The translations under genes were made by a program, and so were the position numbers. From IMG/VR virus record IMGVR_UViG_3300035703_000137, positions 1 through 48,508 of that record: DNA of 48,508 nucleotides. One strand, written 5' to 3'. The notes below the pieces were generated by a model. It ran no database searches. It saw nothing but the letters and a program-made list of their open reading frames with translations, and was not told the DNA's origin. Of this stretch, positions 15,576 to 22,899 are shown one piece after another; positions within the stretch are counted from its first letter, which is position 1; each line of letters starts with the position of its first letter. This stretch comes from a virus.

Positions 15576-16595
15576 TCAATGCAGCCAGGCGGGCCTCGGC
15601 ATGCTGCAAGGGGGTGGGGCCACGCTACGGGCTCCTAATGAGGCGCGCGAGCCGCTTTCCCAGCCCGGGATCTTGTCGCCATAGCGAGCCTCGATCAGTC
15701 GATATCGCTTCTGGTCAACAACCTCCAGCTCGACGTCTGGATAGTATTTGCGCATGCGGCTGATCTTGGTCGCGCTCTTGGGATCCATCCAGCCTTTCAC
15801 CTCAACGAAATAGCTAGACCGGCCTCCGGTGCGGGCGATCTTAAAGTCCGGCAGGTAGGAGCGAACGCCTCGTTTAATTTCGAGGAACCAGAATGTCTCT
15901 GGCTCGAATTGCCATCCCCCGATCTTGCCGTCCTGACGCAGCATCTCGAGATAGCGGGCATAGTTGGCTTCCCACGACGACCGAAAGAAGATGCCCCCCA
16001 AATCGGGGCGGCGCCCTTGCTTGCCCCGAGAGTATCCCGCCCGAAGGCGCGGATTGGTTCGCTGCTGATGGGCCATTGAATCGCTCCGTTTCTGTCGGAC
16101 TTCCGGTGCCATCAATCCGGTATCCGTTGCCTTTGCGATCTCCCAGCGCTCGCGTGACACCATTGCCATGCGCGCGCAGACCTCCGGTGTGTGCTTCTTA
16201 CCAGCCATGCCGCGAGGATGAGGCTGGCTCTTCCATTGCTCTCGCATTCGAGAGCGCATTTTGTCGACCGTGGCTGAGCTCTGCCCGCGATGCGGGTTTC
16301 CAAGACCGAGGCGCCCAGCGCGGATGGCAACGCCGTAGTACGGGCGCCCGAGTGATGCAGCGAAGGTCTTGAGATCGAAATCGAGGGCTGGCGTGTCGGC
16401 GTAGTAAGCGCGAAGCGCGGCGGTCTCTTCAACGCTCCAATTGGATTTCTGAAGCTTGTAGCCAGCCTTGCGCAGCCTCGCCCAGACTGTGTCGCCGGTG
16501 GCGCCGAGCATAGAGCCCACGCGATGCACCGAACCCTCTTGCTGGTACATCCGCCAGAGCACATCGACATCAGGCATGGCGGCGACATCGGACAT
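15576..16595 (-). CDS. Putative homing endonuclease (NUMOD3-like repeats plus PD-(D/E)XK/Vsr-like nuclease)
   Basis: The 339-aa protein has an HTH-like N-terminus (VHRVGSMLGATGDTVWARLRK, about 22-42), then a SANT/HTH-like middle, then DNA-binding NUMOD3-like motifs (GMAGKKHTPEVCARMAMVS and a second MAPEVRQKRSDSM). The C-terminal third has a nuclease pattern: FFRSSWEANYARYLEML, SYLPDFKI and YFVEVKGW (E..PD..ExK). This layout is known from free-standing phage homing enzymes. It is isolated between two modules in opposite orientation to the plus cassette, with its own leaderless-type promoter, which fits a mobile gene. The catalytic class is inferred from motifs only. Confidence 0.65.
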   Translation of the reverse strand: MSDVAAMPDVDVLWRMYQQEGSVHRVGSMLGATGDTVWARLRKAGYKLQKSNWSVEETAALRAYYADTPALDFDLKTFAASLGRPYYGVAIRAGRLGLGNPHRGQSSATVDKMRSRMREQWKSQPHPRGMAGKKHTPEVCARMAMVSRERWEIAKATDTGLMAPEVRQKRSDSMAHQQRTNPRLRAGYSRGKQGRRPDLGGIFFRSSWEANYARYLEMLRQDGKIGGWQFEPETFWFLEIKRGVRSYLPDFKIARTGGRSSYFVEVKGWMDPKSATKISRMRKYYPDVELEVVDQKRYRLIEARYGDKIPGWESGSRASLGARSVAPPPCSMPRPAWLH

Positions 16596-16601
16596 TCAGT
16601 C

Positions 16602-16630
16602 GTCATATCAGACAGCGACAATCTAGTCAA
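16602..16630 (-). promoter_or_regulatory. Promoter of the endonuclease gene, leaderless type, with operator
   Basis: On the minus strand TTGACT (16625-16630), a 17-bp spacer and TATGAC (16602-16607) lie 6 bp before the ATG at 16595; no SD is present. GCGACAATCTAGTCA (16615-16629) in the spacer is a degenerate member of the phage-wide dyad. Confidence 0.55.
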
Positions 16631-16722
16631 ACTATGTGTTACATTTTCGCCACACTCTCGTTTCTGACCCGTTTCTGGCCGTTGCTGGAATATGCCGCCT
16701 CACCCTCTCGATCGGGGGTAGA

Positions 16723-16793
16723 CCCTCCGGAGGGCGGGTGGAGTACCACCTCCACCCCTAGCCCTACGGGGAAGGGTTTACCCTCCCGTAGGG
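16723..16793. other. Cluster of three strong hairpins in the non-coding region
   Basis: Three perfect inverted repeats follow each other: palindrome CCCTCCGGAGGG (16723-16734), GGGTGGAG/CTCCACCC with a 6-base loop (16736-16757), and CCCTACGGG/CCCGTAGGG (16762-16793) with an inner AGGGT-TT-ACCCT stem. Neither strand has a T-run after them, so they are not ordinary terminators. They lie beside the iterons and could be part of an origin, a cruciform site or an RNA structure. Confidence 0.7.
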
Positions 16794-16862
16794 AGGAGAT
16801 TTCTAGCAACGCCGTAAACGCTTGATCCATAAGCGAAATTCGGCGTTTTTGACCCCGAACTG

Positions 16863-16992
16863 CCCGTGAACGTTACTGGATTGATTTCATTGAGCAATTT
16901 GACTTCATCCACAGGCCGTTCACGGCCGTTCACGGGTCCGTTCACGGGCGTTGACGGGCGTTCACGGCCATTCACGGCCGTTGCTAGCAACG
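16863..16992. other. Candidate replication origin: iterons, DnaA-box-like site, palindrome
   Basis: Six tandem copies of a 10-bp unit, consensus TTCACGGSCG, run from 16919 to 16980 (one copy is 12 bp), with a further inverted copy CCCGTGAACG at 16863-16872. The AT-richer stretch 16873-16913 between them contains TCATCCACA (16905-16913), one mismatch from a DnaA box. The array ends at the perfect palindrome CGTTGCTAGCAACG (16979-16992), whose TAGCAACG half recurs at 16804-16811. The whole gap 16596-17004 has no credible gene. Iterons of one helical turn suggest cooperative protein binding; origin versus operator cannot be decided from sequence alone. Confidence 0.6.
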
Positions 16993-17004
16993 ATCCGTAG
17001 CATT

Positions 17005-17277
17005 TTAGGTTCTTGATAACCCCGACATTCCAGCGTCGACAACCCGCCAATGTGCCACGCCCTTACGGTCGATATCGCCTACGTGGATCGGCCAGCGCTC
17101 GTCATACAGGGCGGAGATCCCGAAGCGATCCCAGAGCTCGTAGAGACGACCCAGATCGGCCTCCGGTGCAGCCTTCACTGCCATCAGGCTCGCGGCCCGC
17201 ACGATCGCAGGCGCGGCCACCAGGCCGGCGGCGGCGCCTCCCAGGAAGAAGCGGCGGGTGATCAAGCTGCCGACCAT
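17005..17277 (-). CDS. Small exported protein with Tat signal
   Basis: The 90-aa protein starts at the ATG at 17277 behind AAGGAG. Its N-terminus LITRRFFLGGAAAGLVAAP is a textbook twin-arginine signal (TRRFFLG, hydrophobic core, AxA-type cleavage near AIVRA). The mature part, about 60 residues, contains DLGRLYELWDRFGISALYDERWP and DRKGVAHWRVV. Tat export means a folded protein would be moved to the periplasm of a Gram-negative host. I recall similar short Tat-signal proteins in alphaproteobacterial phages, without known function. It is the last gene of the minus-strand early operon. Confidence 0.65.
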   Translation of the reverse strand: MVGSLITRRFFLGGAAAGLVAAPAIVRAASLMAVKAAPEADLGRLYELWDRFGISALYDERWPIHVGDIDRKGVAHWRVVDAGMSGLSRT

Positions 17278-17477
17278 CCTGGATCTCCTTGCTCACCAGC
17301 TCGCCGGTTCTCTGCGATCTGTTTCCTCACCATCTCGCACGTCACCCGACCGTCGCCTGGATGCAGCGCATGCTGAACGCGCCATTTGCCGCGGTGAAAC
17401 TCGAAGTGACCGGTCCTCGGCATCACCCAGACTTGGCACTTGTAGCAATTACCTCCATAAGCATTGCGCGCCATCAT
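17262..17477 (-). CDS. Small Cys-containing hypothetical protein
   Basis: The 71-aa protein starts MMARNAYGGNCYKCQVWVMP at 17477, overlapping the previous gene by 4 bp (ATGA). A CxxC pair at 11-14 and a later Cys (RVTCEMVRKQI) suggest a small metal-binding fold; the middle is His/Arg-rich (GHFEFHRGKWRVQHALHPG). The overlap of 16 bp with the Tat-protein gene fits a tightly packed operon. Function unknown. Confidence 0.6.
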   Translation of the reverse strand: MMARNAYGGNCYKCQVWVMPRTGHFEFHRGKWRVQHALHPGDGRVTCEMVRKQIAENRRAGEQGDPGWSAA

Positions 17478-17845
17478 CCCTCTCCACCGTCAGCGGCCAC
17501 AGCAAGCGACGCAGGGGGCAGGAGGGCGCGGATGGCGGCGGCCGAGTTCTCGTGGAAGCGCCGCGTAATGCTCCAGGACACTTGATCGATTTTCTCGGCC
17601 ATCTGGAACGGGTGTTCCACGGGAGCGTTTGCCCGCTCGACTTGGCGTGACGCATAGGCGCCTCGTTCATCATGCCACTTCGCCGCCGCCTCCACCCCCA
17701 TCCGCCACACGCTCGAGGCATCGAGCGCAGGAGGCTGGGGAGCGGCTGAGAGCATGGCGCGATAAGCCTCGGTTGCGCCGATGTGGTAGTACTGACCGTC
17801 ACTCCAACTCTTGATGGCGTTGTTCGCCCAGCCGGCATCGCGCAT
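17474..17845 (-). CDS. Hypothetical protein of the early small-gene run
   Basis: The 123-aa protein begins at the ATG at 17845 immediately after the upstream stop codon (TAGATG). It contains a KSWSDGQYYHIGATEAYRAML segment and a helical MGVEAAAKWHDERGAY...EKIDQVSWSITRRFHENSAAAIR part. This resembles small phage proteins that repeat a 'W-x-x-A...H...A.AIR.L' layout. Soluble, no catalytic motif seen. Not recognised. Confidence 0.6.
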   Translation of the reverse strand: MRDAGWANNAIKSWSDGQYYHIGATEAYRAMLSAAPQPPALDASSVWRMGVEAAAKWHDERGAYASRQVERANAPVEHPFQMAEKIDQVSWSITRRFHENSAAAIRALLPPASLAVAADGGEG

Positions 17846-18052
17846 CTAGCGCGTCGGCTCCCTCGGCACCAGCACATACCCTTCCGGTATCGCAGGAGCG
17901 CGCTCTGCGAGGGCGGCGAGGGCGGCCGCGATATCCGCGCATGGACAGCCTTTCCCCGGCGCAACCACGCGGCACCGATCTGTGCAGAAGCCGGCGCCGA
18001 ACATCGCGACCAGCGCCCGTATCTGCTCGATCCGGTCGGTGGAGAGGGTCAT
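17846..18052 (-). CDS. Small hypothetical protein with Cys pair
   Basis: The ATG at 18052 overlaps the preceding stop as ATGA, which selects this start. The 68-aa product MTLSTDRIEQIRALVAMFG... has three Cys in GFCTDRC and GCPCADI and ends with IPEGYVLVPREPTR, a tail often seen on small phage proteins that end in 'GYVLVPxEPT'. It may bind a metal. Function unknown. Confidence 0.55.
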   Translation of the reverse strand: MTLSTDRIEQIRALVAMFGAGFCTDRCRVVAPGKGCPCADIAAALAALAERAPAIPEGYVLVPREPTR

Positions 18053-18237
18053 GGCTGCATCCACGCTTCCCGGATCAGGCCGGCTAACTCGCCCCCGATC
18101 CAAATGAACATGCTGCTGAAAAAGCCGAGGACGAACAGCGGCAGGGTCAGCGGGAATGCCACGATGGCGAGGCGACGTTGCCAGCGCGGACGATTGCAGC
18201 ACCACCACAGAAATTTGTCGGGGAGCGGCTCAGCCAT
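18049..18237 (-). CDS. 62-aa single-pass membrane protein
   Basis: Starts at the ATG at 18237. The N-terminus is basic and Trp/Cys-rich (FLWWCCNRPRWQRRL) and is followed by a hydrophobic segment AIVAFPLTLPLFVLGFFSSM and then IWIGGELAGLIREAW. The positive residues before the helix predict an N-in topology. It overlaps both neighbours by a few bases. Function unknown. Confidence 0.6.
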   Translation of the reverse strand: MAEPLPDKFLWWCCNRPRWQRRLAIVAFPLTLPLFVLGFFSSMFIWIGGELAGLIREAWMQP

Positions 18238-18703
18238 TGGCGGCGGTCTCCTGCTTCAGGGCTGCGTTGATTTCGTCGAGAAGCACCCACGTCACGCTCG
18301 GCAGCAGACCGGTCCTGTTCTCCCTATCGCGTTCGTCTACCCAGCCGCTCAGAGCGTCGCGAGCGCGGGTCAGGAGCGCGTCCTTGGCGGCGAGGGCGGA
18401 CTCTGCGGCCCGAAGGTGATCGGCGCTCACTGCCGGAACTGGCAAATGGTGCGTGTACGGGATCAGCGCATTCAGCGTCGCTCGCGCTCGCTCCAGTCCG
18501 TTGCACACGATGCCGACAGCCTCCAGGGCGTTCCCTACCTCAACGAGGTCGTCGATCACGCCAACAATCTCGTCTCCAATGTGCTCAGGTCCGCATCGGA
18601 CGTTGTCCTGCGGCACGGCTGGCGCGACAGCTTGCGTTGATACCTCGTCGCTCATGGCTTCGCTTCCCGTGCTGCGAGGGTTGTCTTCCACTATGCCCTT
18701 CAT
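18230..18703 (-). CDS. Hypothetical protein of the early small-gene run
   Basis: The ATG at 18703 overlaps the preceding stop (ATGA) and has AGGAGAG upstream, so it is preferred over the internal ATG 16 codons on. The 157-aa protein is acidic at first (KGIVEDNPRSTGSEAMSDE), then helical with HIGDEIVGVIDDLVEVGNAL and DHLRAAESALAAKDALLTRARDAL, a coiled-coil-like region. No enzymatic motif is visible. Not recognised. Confidence 0.6.
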   Translation of the reverse strand: MKGIVEDNPRSTGSEAMSDEVSTQAVAPAVPQDNVRCGPEHIGDEIVGVIDDLVEVGNALEAVGIVCNGLERARATLNALIPYTHHLPVPAVSADHLRAAESALAAKDALLTRARDALSGWVDERDRENRTGLLPSVTWVLLDEINAALKQETAANG

Positions 18704-18867
18704 TTCGTGCTCTCCTGAGACACAGGACGTACTTCGAAGCCTTCGTCGAAGTTGTAGTAGTCGCCGATCCGCTTCACGACCTTGAGTTCGATCGCCTCGA
18801 TGATCGCCGCGTGCTTCGTGGAGTGCGGCTTGCTGACTTGGCGGTTGAATTGGAACAGCGCGTACAT
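18700..18867 (-). CDS. 55-aa hypothetical protein
   Basis: The ATG at 18867 lies two bases after the upstream stop and has AGAGGTG as SD; the longer upstream reading is rejected for that reason. The product MYALFQFNRQVSKPHSTKH is small, basic and mixed alpha/beta (AAIIEAIELKVVKRIGDYYNF). The compact layout with 4-bp overlaps supports a real gene. Function unknown. Confidence 0.55.
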   Translation of the reverse strand: MYALFQFNRQVSKPHSTKHAAIIEAIELKVVKRIGDYYNFDEGFEVRPVSQESTK

Positions 18868-18869
18868 GA

Positions 18870-19217
18870 TCACCTCTGCTCTCCCTGCTGGCGCGCGAGA
18901 CGGGAACGGGCGGCTTCGACAATCTCTGCGCTCTTTGGCCCGATGCTCATAGCGCATCCAAGCTTTGCCACCGCAGGGCGGTTGAAATATTCAGTGACCT
19001 TGTCGACTATATCGACCAATGCGCCGTCCACCTCTTCCAGCCTCTTGGTGGCTGCGAGATATGCGCGTGCGAGGATGGGGGCGGCCTCCTCCAAGCGCTC
19101 CGCCGCAGCCGCTCGTACCGTCGTCGCGGGTGCGAAAGCGGCATCTGCCTCGTCTGCCAGCACCTCCTCGCACAGCTTCTTGAATTCGTCTTCTGAGGGG
19201 GACTTAAGAGAGGTCAT
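18870..19217 (-). CDS. Helical hypothetical protein coupled to the SMC-like gene
   Basis: The 115-aa protein begins at the ATG at 19217, overlapping the SMC-like stop (ATGA). It is almost entirely alpha-helical and charged: SEDEFKKLCEEVLADEADAAF, AERLEEAAPILARAYLAATK, then VDIVDKVTEYFNRPAVAKL. Translational coupling to the ATPase gene hints at a partner subunit, but no motif confirms this. Confidence 0.6.
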   Translation of the reverse strand: MTSLKSPSEDEFKKLCEEVLADEADAAFAPATTVRAAAAERLEEAAPILARAYLAATKRLEEVDGALVDIVDKVTEYFNRPAVAKLGCAMSIGPKSAEIVEAARSRLARQQGEQR

Positions 19218-20608
19218 GACGCCACCGCCGCGTGCGCCAACCCGTCCTCCATCACGATCCCGACCTTGCCGGTCGTGTCGACCTGTTCGATCCAGACCTG
19301 GTAGTCTCCATCGACCGCCATGTTGCGGATCATCTCCAGGCTGTGCTCGTCGAGCAGGGAGCCTTCCTTGATCCGCAGCACGCGGAGTTTCGGATTGCCG
19401 GCCATGGCGATGGCAACGCTGACGCGCAACTGCTCCGCGCTCGATGCTTGCGCGAACGGCACACGGTTGTAGAGCACGACCCCGTCGCCGAACGACAGCC
19501 CGGCGATCGGCATGACCGCGCGCTCGATGGCCGCAGCTTTCTGCGCCTTCCGCTCGTCCATGCGCGCGGTGAGCCCGGCCGCCTCTGCCTCCTTCTCCGC
19601 CACGCGCTTCTGCGTGAGCTCCTGTCCTTCGCGCGCCACGATGCCAGCGTTGATCAGGTTGGCGTTCGCGATCTCCTGGCGGATCGCCTCAACGTCCTCC
19701 AGCACGGGCGCCGCAGCGTCTTCGCCCAGGGCCATGGCCGCCTGATCTGCCTGCGCCCGCAGGTCCAGGATCTTGGCGGCGCGCTCGGATGTCAGCTTCT
19801 CTATGCGAGAAACATGATCGGCCTTCAGCGTCTCGATGCGCTTCTCGAGAACTTCGATTTGCTGCCGGCAGTACATGATGTCCGTGGCGACCTGGGCGTT
19901 AAGCCGTTCGATCTCCTTGCCGGTCTCGGCTTCCAGGCCGGCGGCGCGCTCGCGGTCGGCAGCGATGCGCTGCTCGGTCTGCGTCCGCCCGGCCCGCTGC
20001 GTCTGGATCTGCGCGTTCCGCGCCGCCGCATCCGACATGCGCTTCATCAGCGCATCCACGTCGATCCGCGCATCCGGCAGGCCGGGCGGGATCAGCGCCG
20101 GGTCGATCTGCGCCTGCAGGTTCTTGATCTCGCGCCCCACCTCGGTCCGCGCCTCGAAGTCCACGCGGTTGGCCTCGTCCAGCGCATCGACGTCCGTGTC
20201 GAGCGGCACCAGCTTCCGCAGCATGTCGTACTGGCTCCGCGCATCCAGGCGCGTGAACTCCAGCGGGTCGAAGCTGATGCTGCCGGCCATTTCGTCCAGC
20301 AGCTTCTGCGGGCTCGAGAACTTGGCGCCGTTGACGCCCTCGACGGTGAGCGTGGAGCCTGACGGCGTGAAGCGCCGGGTCACCACGATCTCGCCCATGT
20401 CGAGCCGGATGCGCGCGCTCTGCTCGCCCTGCCGGATCGGCTCCGCCGGCAGCGAGCGCCCGCCGGCCAGCGCGTAGTAGATGCTGTCCAGCACGCTCGA
20501 CTTGCCGCTGCCGTTGGCGCCGGTGATCTGCACGAGAGCGCCGTTCGGCGCGATCGAGACCGCGCGGATCTTCTTCACGTTCTCCGCGGCGAGGCTGATG
20601 ATCTTCAT
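19214..20608 (-). CDS. SMC/SbcC/RecN-like ATPase
   Basis: The 464-aa protein begins MKIISLAAENVKKIRAVSI with the classic SMC/RecF opening, followed by Walker A GANGSGKSS (30-38). A long charged coiled coil fills about 190-370 (heptads such as TEQRIAADRERAAGLEAE and EKRIETLKADHVSRIEKL). At the C-terminus an ABC-signature-like SSAEQLRVSVAIAMAG is followed by a degenerate Walker B (KLRVLRIKEGSLLDEHSLEMI). There is no nuclease domain of its own. It would act as a DNA-tethering or end-processing ATPase in phage replication, perhaps with the nuclease at 24449. It overlaps the primase-helicase gene by 4 bp (ATGA). Confidence 0.8.
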   Translation of the reverse strand: MKIISLAAENVKKIRAVSIAPNGALVQITGANGSGKSSVLDSIYYALAGGRSLPAEPIRQGEQSARIRLDMGEIVVTRRFTPSGSTLTVEGVNGAKFSSPQKLLDEMAGSISFDPLEFTRLDARSQYDMLRKLVPLDTDVDALDEANRVDFEARTEVGREIKNLQAQIDPALIPPGLPDARIDVDALMKRMSDAAARNAQIQTQRAGRTQTEQRIAADRERAAGLEAETGKEIERLNAQVATDIMYCRQQIEVLEKRIETLKADHVSRIEKLTSERAAKILDLRAQADQAAMALGEDAAAPVLEDVEAIRQEIANANLINAGIVAREGQELTQKRVAEKEAEAAGLTARMDERKAQKAAAIERAVMPIAGLSFGDGVVLYNRVPFAQASSAEQLRVSVAIAMAGNPKLRVLRIKEGSLLDEHSLEMIRNMAVDGDYQVWIEQVDTTGKVGIVMEDGLAHAAVAS

Positions 20609-22899
20609 GGGGTTGCTCCTTTAGGGACAATTTCACAAAGCGCGTCGTCGAACTCGTAATCGTTCCACTTCGGGCGCTGCTCCCACGCACCGTCCTTCGG
20701 TTGCGCCTCACCCTTCACGAACCGCCCACCCGGCACGTCCAGGTGCGCCTTGCGGTTTGCGAGCACCAGGCCGGCGGTGATCAGCTCGTCGGCCAGCGAG
20801 ATCACCTTGTTCTGCCCGGGGAAGACGTCGGGGAGCTCGCCGCGCCGCGCGGCCAGGCCGTTCCGACCGGTCTTCGTGAACGGGAACCCGGCCTTGGCCG
20901 CCTCGCGGATCGCGAACAGCAGCCACGCCTTCTCGGCCGTGAGCGCGATCCGCCCCTTCATCTCGCTCGCCTGCTCGTGCCAGCGCAGCTCGCCCGACGG
21001 CTCGCGCAGCAGGATGAACTCGCCGCGCTTGAGCTCCGGGTTGTTGCCCTTGATGATCCCCGCCTTGAACAGCACGCCCTCGCGCGGCTCCATGCCGCAC
21101 AGCTTCATGTGCTGCTTCCAGTCGGGATCCGGCCACATGCCGAAGACGCTGCGCGTGGCGTTCGGCAGGGCGGTCGCGCCGCGGATGCTGTCGCGCATCT
21201 GCCGGCCGGTGCGGATGACCGTCGCCTCGCTCGCCTTCCGCACATGGTGCGTCACGATCATGGTGGCGCCGATGTCGCCGCAGATCGGTTCGATCGCGAC
21301 GCGGCACCATTCCATCGCGATATGCGTGGCGTTCTCCTCGCCGTGCAGAAGCGCCGAATAGGTGTCGACGCAGACTAGCCGGAGATCCGGGATCTGCTTC
21401 AACTGCTCGACCAGCTCTCGCCACTTGCGGCTCGCCGTCGCGTTCCGCGCCGGGTCCATCTCGACCAGCGAGAAGGCGCCGCCCATGTTCGGCAGCGGCA
21501 GGACGATCAGGTTGTCGCCGCACTGCGCGCGGAACCCCCCGGTCGGATCGAGCGCGGCAAGCCGCGCGTGCATCTCCTCGTGATCGTCCTCGGCCAGCAG
21601 CAGCACGCATTTGCCGCCCGGCTCCATCCAGGAGCTCACGCGCGAGCAGAGCCACGGCACGTTCGGCCCGCTGGCGACCGCCATGCCGAGCTGCAGCAGC
21701 ATCCAGGTCTTGCCGACGCCGCCTTCGGCGACCCAGAGCTGAGGCTTGCCGTAGGGGATCAGGCCGTCGATCAGGAACTTTCGGGGCGGCGCCTGGCCCT
21801 TCATGGTGCGCCCGACCGCCCAGGCCGCGAGCGGGAACGGCAAATTCTCCGCCGGCGCCGAGCCCGGCCCCTCGAGACGCAGCGGCTCCCGGGCTGCCGG
21901 CGGGTTGGGGAATGGTCCGTGGCGGCCGATGTCGTGGTTGACCAGCCCCATGAACTCGCTGCGGAAGCGCTCCTCGGGCCACGGCGGCTGCATGTGCTTG
22001 TGCATCCAGGCGCGCGTGTTGTCGGCGGCCTCAGACAGGCTGACGACGCCCGTGCGCGCCAGATGGATCTCCCAGCCGGCGGTGCGGGTGAACTCGCTCC
22101 AGCGGTTGCGGTCGGCCTGGCCGCCTTCGGCGATGTCGGACGTCAGCACGCTCTCGATCGCGTGCCGATCGGCGCCGGCGGTCTTCGAGAAGTCCAGCAC
22201 GCCCTGCGTCGTCGGGGCTGCGGCGCCCTCCGGCAGCGGCAGAGAGCGGATGATGTCGGTGACGTCGCCGACTTCGATCTCAGCGTCTGCGTTCAAGCAC
22301 TCGATGGTGACGGGTCGGCGCTCGCCGTTCTTGGCGTGAACGGAACCAGGGATGCGGATGATCTGGGTGCAGCGGCCGAAGGCCGGGTCGCCGCCGATGG
22401 CGAGGGCCAGATGTTTGCGCAGACCAGCGACAAGATCCACCTCTGAACAGGGTTCAGAAAATCGCCAGTAGACGTGGCGCTTAGGGTGGCCTGTTGCTGT
22501 AGTGCCGCCAGAGCGCACGACAATAGATGGCCGTCCGACAATGCTCTCAGCTTGTCGAAGCCCTGCATCGGTGTCTCCCTTGTCGAGATCGACGATCAGC
22601 CCGAGCATGAGCGCGATGTCCTGCTCGCGCGCTCCGCCGCGGTGACCGCCGACGGTGTCCAGCAGCGGGCTCGGCACGATGAAGCTGCCGATGTCGTGCT
22701 CGGACCAGCGCTCTACGTGCCGCAGGACCGCGCTGACCGCCGCCTCGGCGTCCGGCTGGATCAGGTGGCTCTCGCGGAAGACGCCCTCTTTGGGCGTGCC
22801 CTTCTCGCCGAGCCCGCGCACTTCGAGATAGAGACCGGGCCAGTCGACGTAGCGGAACCAGGCGTCGAGATAGGCAGAAAGGGCGGCGGGGTCGGTCAT
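20605..22899 (-). CDS. Primase-helicase fusion (AEP primase plus RepA-type helicase)
   Basis: The 764-aa protein joins two enzymes. The N-terminal archaeo-eukaryotic-type primase domain has the hhhDhD motif LIVDLD at about 101-106, the RHVYWRF strand at 141-147 and IIRIPGSVHAKNG at about 180-192, the usual catalytic triad of motifs. The C-terminal RecA-like helicase has Walker A AEGGVGKT (391-398), Walker B LRLVCVDTYSA (about 507-517) and a TMIVTHHVRK sensor (about 546-555), as in RepA/AAA_25 helicases. It would prime and unwind phage DNA at the origin. No polymerase domain is present. It is coupled by 4-bp overlaps to both neighbours. Confidence 0.85.
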   Translation of the reverse strand: MTDPAALSAYLDAWFRYVDWPGLYLEVRGLGEKGTPKEGVFRESHLIQPDAEAAVSAVLRHVERWSEHDIGSFIVPSPLLDTVGGHRGGAREQDIALMLGLIVDLDKGDTDAGLRQAESIVGRPSIVVRSGGTTATGHPKRHVYWRFSEPCSEVDLVAGLRKHLALAIGGDPAFGRCTQIIRIPGSVHAKNGERRPVTIECLNADAEIEVGDVTDIIRSLPLPEGAAAPTTQGVLDFSKTAGADRHAIESVLTSDIAEGGQADRNRWSEFTRTAGWEIHLARTGVVSLSEAADNTRAWMHKHMQPPWPEERFRSEFMGLVNHDIGRHGPFPNPPAAREPLRLEGPGSAPAENLPFPLAAWAVGRTMKGQAPPRKFLIDGLIPYGKPQLWVAEGGVGKTWMLLQLGMAVASGPNVPWLCSRVSSWMEPGGKCVLLLAEDDHEEMHARLAALDPTGGFRAQCGDNLIVLPLPNMGGAFSLVEMDPARNATASRKWRELVEQLKQIPDLRLVCVDTYSALLHGEENATHIAMEWCRVAIEPICGDIGATMIVTHHVRKASEATVIRTGRQMRDSIRGATALPNATRSVFGMWPDPDWKQHMKLCGMEPREGVLFKAGIIKGNNPELKRGEFILLREPSGELRWHEQASEMKGRIALTAEKAWLLFAIREAAKAGFPFTKTGRNGLAARRGELPDVFPGQNKVISLADELITAGLVLANRKAHLDVPGGRFVKGEAQPKDGAWEQRPKWNDYEFDDALCEIVPKGATP

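Noticed and set aside
16919-16980. CRISPR array
   Set aside because: The units are 10-12 bp with no spacers, so they are iterons, not CRISPR repeats.
16639-17050. Short minus-strand frames over the hairpin and iteron region
   Set aside because: Their sequence is only a translation of the repeats, with no SD; the region reads better as a non-coding control site.
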